62,226 nucleotides of DNA. Source: Corynebacterium sp. UBA2622 (lineage in GTDB: Bacteria; Actinomycetota; Actinomycetes; Mycobacteriales; Mycobacteriaceae). The DNA is taken from assembly GCF_002339505.1 (NCBI RefSeq), contig NZ_DDJO01000006.1, positions 1 to 62,226 on the forward strand, in the 5' to 3' direction. Made by a program: the position numbers and the translations under genes. Shown here one piece after another: positions 60,965 through 62,226 of this stretch. The notes beneath the pieces are model-generated. The model made no database searches and was not told where the DNA came from. It saw nothing but the letters and a program-made list of their open reading frames with translations. Position 1 is the first letter of the stretch. Every line of letters begins with the position of its first letter.

Positions 60965-62226
60965 CTACCGGTTGGAGACGTTGCCCGTCAGCCGCGCCAG
61001 CGGGGCGACGACAGCGGGGCGCGCAGCCCACCACGCCAGCGCGATGATCGCCAGGGCGCCGAGGAAGACCCACGTGCCCGTCCAGTCGCCACCGTAGACC
61101 GAGGGGTCGATGTCACCGCGGGCCGCGAACATGGCGTTCAGGTTGCGCCGCAACCCGGTCAGCGCCACCAGCGCCACGTGCACGGCAATGAACGCGACGA
61201 AGAAGACCATGGTGGGGAAGTGCAGCGAGCGGGCCACCTTGAGGGGCACGGCCGAGAACCGCTTGGGCCACCACGGGCTCATCCGCAACCCGGAGAAGAC
61301 CGCGAGGGGGCTGGCGACGAACACCACCGCGAAGTAGCTCAGCTCCTGCAGCGCGTTGTAGTGCACCCAGCCGTTTTCCATTGGCCAGTCCAGGGTCAGG
61401 TACTGCACGCCGGCGGACGCGGCCTGGGGGATGACGTCCCAGCTCGTGGGCACAATGCGCACCCATTGCCCGGTGGTGAAGAGCAGGACGTAGAAGATCG
61501 CGCCGAGCGTCAGCCAGGCGAGGTCGAGCATGAGGTGCAGCCACAGGGTGAGGGAAATCTTCGAGCGTGGCTCACCCCGGCGGGCCCAGTACGCCGCGGG
61601 GCGTTTCTCGGTGCGCACCCCGATACCCGTCTTCACCACGAGCGCGAGCAGGAACATGTTGAAAAAGTGCGCCCAGTTGAGCCAGCCCGGCAGGCCCACG
61701 GGGGCACCTGCCGGGAGGGGCTGGGTGCCGTCGTAGCGTGCCACGAAGTCCGCACCGACCGCGGTGGACACGAAGGTCCTCGCGAGAAGGACGGTGAGGC
61801 CGAATATGAAGCCGAGGGAGACCAGTCCGAAGCCCCACTGGGCCGCGGAGAACCTCCGCACCCCCCGCGTGTCGGCACCCCGCCCGGCCGCCACACGGCT
61901 CACCGCGGCGGGGGCGGGTGCTTCGCGCACGGGTTTGGGCTGGGTGGGATGAGATTCTGCAGGTTCAGGCCGGGCGGACTCAGGCGGGGTCGGTTCCGCC
62001 AGCGTCACCGCAGGTAGAACCGGGGCTTTGACCAGCGCAGTCGCCGCGGGCGGGAAGGGCTGCCCACCCGGGTGCCGCGGCAGGCCGCGGCGCAGCGGCA
62101 CCTCGGCGAAGTCGCCGGGCGCGGCATCGCGCTGCTCCGCGGTGCCGGGACTCTCCGACGGAACCGGGGCTTCGATCAGCGCAGCCACCGCGGGCGGGAA
62201 GGGTTGCCCACCCGGGTGCCGCGGCA
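60965..62226 (-). CDS. Cytochrome b/b6-type membrane protein, 5' end outside window
   Basis: The frame is open to the edge of the window, so the true N-terminus is missing. The soluble first ~110 visible residues are Pro/Ala-rich with a 48-residue repeat (RHPGGQPFPPA). Then come five helices: FGLVSLGFIFGLTVLLA, WAHFFNMFLLALVVKTGIG, LWLHLMLDLAWLTLGAIFYVLLF, LSYFAVVFVASPLAVF and FPTMVFFVAFIAVHVALVALTGLRRNL. Histidines in helices 2, 3 and 5 would carry two b haems, like the membrane subunit of formate dehydrogenase or sulfoxide-reductase-like complexes. A molybdenum partner would be expected upstream, outside the window. Confidence 0.8.
   Translation of the reverse strand, partial: PRHPGGQPFPPAVAALIEAPVPSESPGTAEQRDAAPGDFAEVPLRRGLPRHPGGQPFPPAATALVKAPVLPAVTLAEPTPPESARPEPAESHPTQPKPVREAPAPAAVSRVAAGRGADTRGVRRFSAAQWGFGLVSLGFIFGLTVLLARTFVSTAVGADFVARYDGTQPLPAGAPVGLPGWLNWAHFFNMFLLALVVKTGIGVRTEKRPAAYWARRGEPRSKISLTLWLHLMLDLAWLTLGAIFYVLLFTTGQWVRIVPTSWDVIPQAASAGVQYLTLDWPMENGWVHYNALQELSYFAVVFVASPLAVFSGLRMSPWWPKRFSAVPLKVARSLHFPTMVFFVAFIAVHVALVALTGLRRNLNAMFAARGDIDPSVYGGDWTGTWVFLGALAIIALAWWAARPAVVAPLARLTGNVSNR
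62017..62226. repeat. 144-bp tandem repeat in the cytochrome-b gene, cut by the window end
   Basis: 62017-62082 and 62161-62226 match at 61 of 66 positions, 144 bp apart, so in frame (48 codons). The second copy runs off the window end, so more units may exist. It encodes the EAPV and RHPGGQPFPPA segments of the N-terminal domain. Confidence 0.85.

Overview
The window is GC-rich, gene-dense bacterial chromosome from a mycolic-acid actinobacterium, almost certainly Corynebacterium or a close relative. The evidence is gene content and order: a class Ib ribonucleotide reductase set (nrdH, nrdI, nrdE, nrdF) next to ctaD, a mycolate-reductase-like SDR gene beside orn, a CxxC protein like the mycothiol-linked Rv2466c beside pepN, and a dinG-pncB-clpS-DUF2017-P1 hydrolase-rhomboid-murI-Rv1339-like-rph-rdgB run that matches the order known from Mycobacterium tuberculosis Rv1329c-Rv1343c. 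I saw no transposase, integrase, phage gene or CRISPR array.

Layout. 1-9.8 kb: a FtsX-type ABC exporter, a two-gene fluoride channel, phosphoglucomutase, a MauE-DsbA-like membrane redox pair, two identical tRNA-Ala genes, an overlapping ogt-fructosamine-kinase pair and nadE. 9.8-16.8 kb: zinc-free L36, the nrd genes with candidate NrdR boxes, and ctaD. 16.9-29.8 kb: serB, a PTH2-domain protein, then the conserved dinG-to-rdgB block and two membrane genes. 29.9-33.7 kb: tRNAs Leu, Lys and His, bcp, pncA, an L,D-transpeptidase lipoprotein and a small secreted protein of unknown role. 33.8-40.8 kb: orn-cmrA, a DUF2975/HTH pair under a striking operator array, a zinc alcohol dehydrogenase, a second regulator/membrane pair, an MHS transporter and two small acidic proteins. 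41-53.3 kb: CopD-CtaG fusion, ssb paralogue, ettA, thioesterase, an FAD oxidase/alanine-racemase-like pair, glbO-pepN, the Rv2466c-like gene and rpiB.

53.3-60.1 kb is the most accessory-looking part: two head-to-head three-gene arms, tightly packed, carrying five predicted glycosyltransferase genes (one a GT28-like/GT2 fusion) and a WcbI-like gene. It looks like a complete glycan assembly unit whose product I cannot name. The window ends in an aldo/keto reductase and a cytochrome-b-type membrane protein whose 5' end lies outside and carries a 144-bp tandem repeat.

A recurrent signal is a TANNNT -10-like hexamer 6-8 nt before the start codon with no Shine-Dalgarno sequence, the mark of leaderless mRNAs in actinobacteria. 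It was used to choose many starts. Three NAD salvage/synthesis genes (pncA, pncB, nadE) are spread over the window. The best leads are the glycan cluster, the three-site 16-bp-spaced operator upstream of the DUF2975 gene, the 91-bp palindrome beside it, and the 69-bp tandem repeat upstream of dinG.
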